Origin: Ignavibacteriales bacterium
GTDB taxonomy: Bacteria > Bacteroidota > Ignavibacteria > T3Sed10-11
Assembly (NCBI GenBank): GCA_003560935.1
Contig: PWJF01000010.1
Location: 1-7,702 of the forward strand
Length of the DNA stretch: 7,702 bases
Reading direction: 5' to 3'
The notes beneath the pieces were generated by a model that was not told the DNA's origin, did not search any database, and was given only the letters and a program-made list of their open reading frames with translations. Both the position numbers and the translations under genes were made by a program. Shown here in pieces: positions 7,386 to 7,702 of the stretch; the first letter of the stretch is position 1, and each line of letters opens with the position of its first letter.

Positions 7386-7702
7386 ATGCCCCGGAAAAAA
7401 GAACCGAACAAAGAAGTAAAAACTACTCAACCGAAGACAACAAAGAAACGAACGACAAGAAAAGAAGCTATGAGCACGGATACGATAAAGCACGATTTTT
7501 CATTAATAACCGAACATGATATTTATTTATACAAAGAGGCAAGCCACTATAAATTATATGATAAACTTGGTTCTCATATCGTGGAGCATAACGGCGTCAA
7601 AGGGACGTGTTTCTCCGTCTGGGCACCGAATGCTGAGAATATATCGGTTGTCGGCGACTTTAACGCTTGGAATCCGGACTCGCATCCGCTGAAAGTACGT
7701 CA
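7386..7702 (+). CDS. glgB: GlgB, 1,4-alpha-glucan branching enzyme, N-terminal part (runs off window)
   Basis: The first 105 codons of a gene whose 3' end is outside the window. GlgB creates alpha-1,6 branches in alpha-1,4-glucan and here would act on the GlgE product. From residue 46 the sequence reads DIYLYKEASHYKLYDKLGSH, the typical entry to the CBM48/GH13_9 N-terminal module. It continues with GTCFSVWAPNAENISVVGDFNAWN (residues 73-96, in two conserved pieces FSVWAPNA and VVGDFNAWN). The catalytic barrel is not in view. The protein appears to be the short type without the extra ~100-residue N1 domain of E. coli GlgB. Instead it begins with a low-complexity tail: of residues 1-28, 11 are Lys/Arg and 6 are Thr. 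The start at ATG 7386 is 3 bases after the treS-mak stop and is supported by a strong ribosome-binding site. The identification as GlgB is secure from the CBM48 segment and operon context, though the catalytic domain cannot be checked here. Confidence 0.9.
   Translation, partial: MPRKKEPNKEVKTTQPKTTKKRTTRKEAMSTDTIKHDFSLITEHDIYLYKEASHYKLYDKLGSHIVEHNGVKGTCFSVWAPNAENISVVGDFNAWNPDSHPLKVR

Noticed and set aside
7334..7519. Open frame of 61 codons on the + strand spanning the treS-mak/glgB junction
   Set aside because: It is out of frame with both treS-mak and glgB, and the correct frame from 7386 gives a clear GlgB N-terminus with a strong ribosome-binding site.

Overview
The window is a bacterial chromosomal segment with every recognisable gene on the + strand, in two tightly packed blocks. 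No RNA genes, mobile elements, CRISPR arrays or long repeats were seen. The organism cannot be named with confidence. The DNA is of moderate, slightly AT-leaning composition. The separate TreS-maltokinase fusion and the GlgE family excludes a typical eukaryote or archaeon. A Gram-negative bacterium, perhaps of the Chlorobi/Ignavibacteria/Bacteroidota neighbourhood, is a weak guess from the style of the proteins only; the near-consensus sigma-70-type promoter does not particularly favour Bacteroidota.

Block 1 (1-1994) holds the 3' part of a serine beta-lactamase-like hydrolase (its start lies left of the window), overlapping by four bases an EamA/DMT-family transporter of the RarD type. Nothing links these two genes functionally to what follows.

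The 77-base gap 1995-2071 contains a good candidate promoter (TTGATA, 17-base spacer, TTTAAT) and no visible terminator.

Block 2 (2072-7702, running off the right edge) is a GlgE-pathway operon: glgE (maltosyltransferase), a 1107-residue fusion of trehalose synthase with maltokinase (treS-mak), and the first 105 codons of glgB (branching enzyme). Gaps between these genes are 1 and 3 bases. Together they encode the route trehalose -> maltose (TreS) -> maltose 1-phosphate (Mak, ATP) -> linear alpha-1,4-glucan (GlgE) -> branched glucan (GlgB).

This is a known pathway with all visible catalytic residues intact, so I do not claim a new system. The points worth a second look are smaller: a terminator-like stem-loop inside the treS coding sequence, uneven ribosome-binding sites across the operon, a Lys/Arg/Thr-rich N-terminal tail on GlgB, and a six-codon upstream reading frame overlapping the glgE start.
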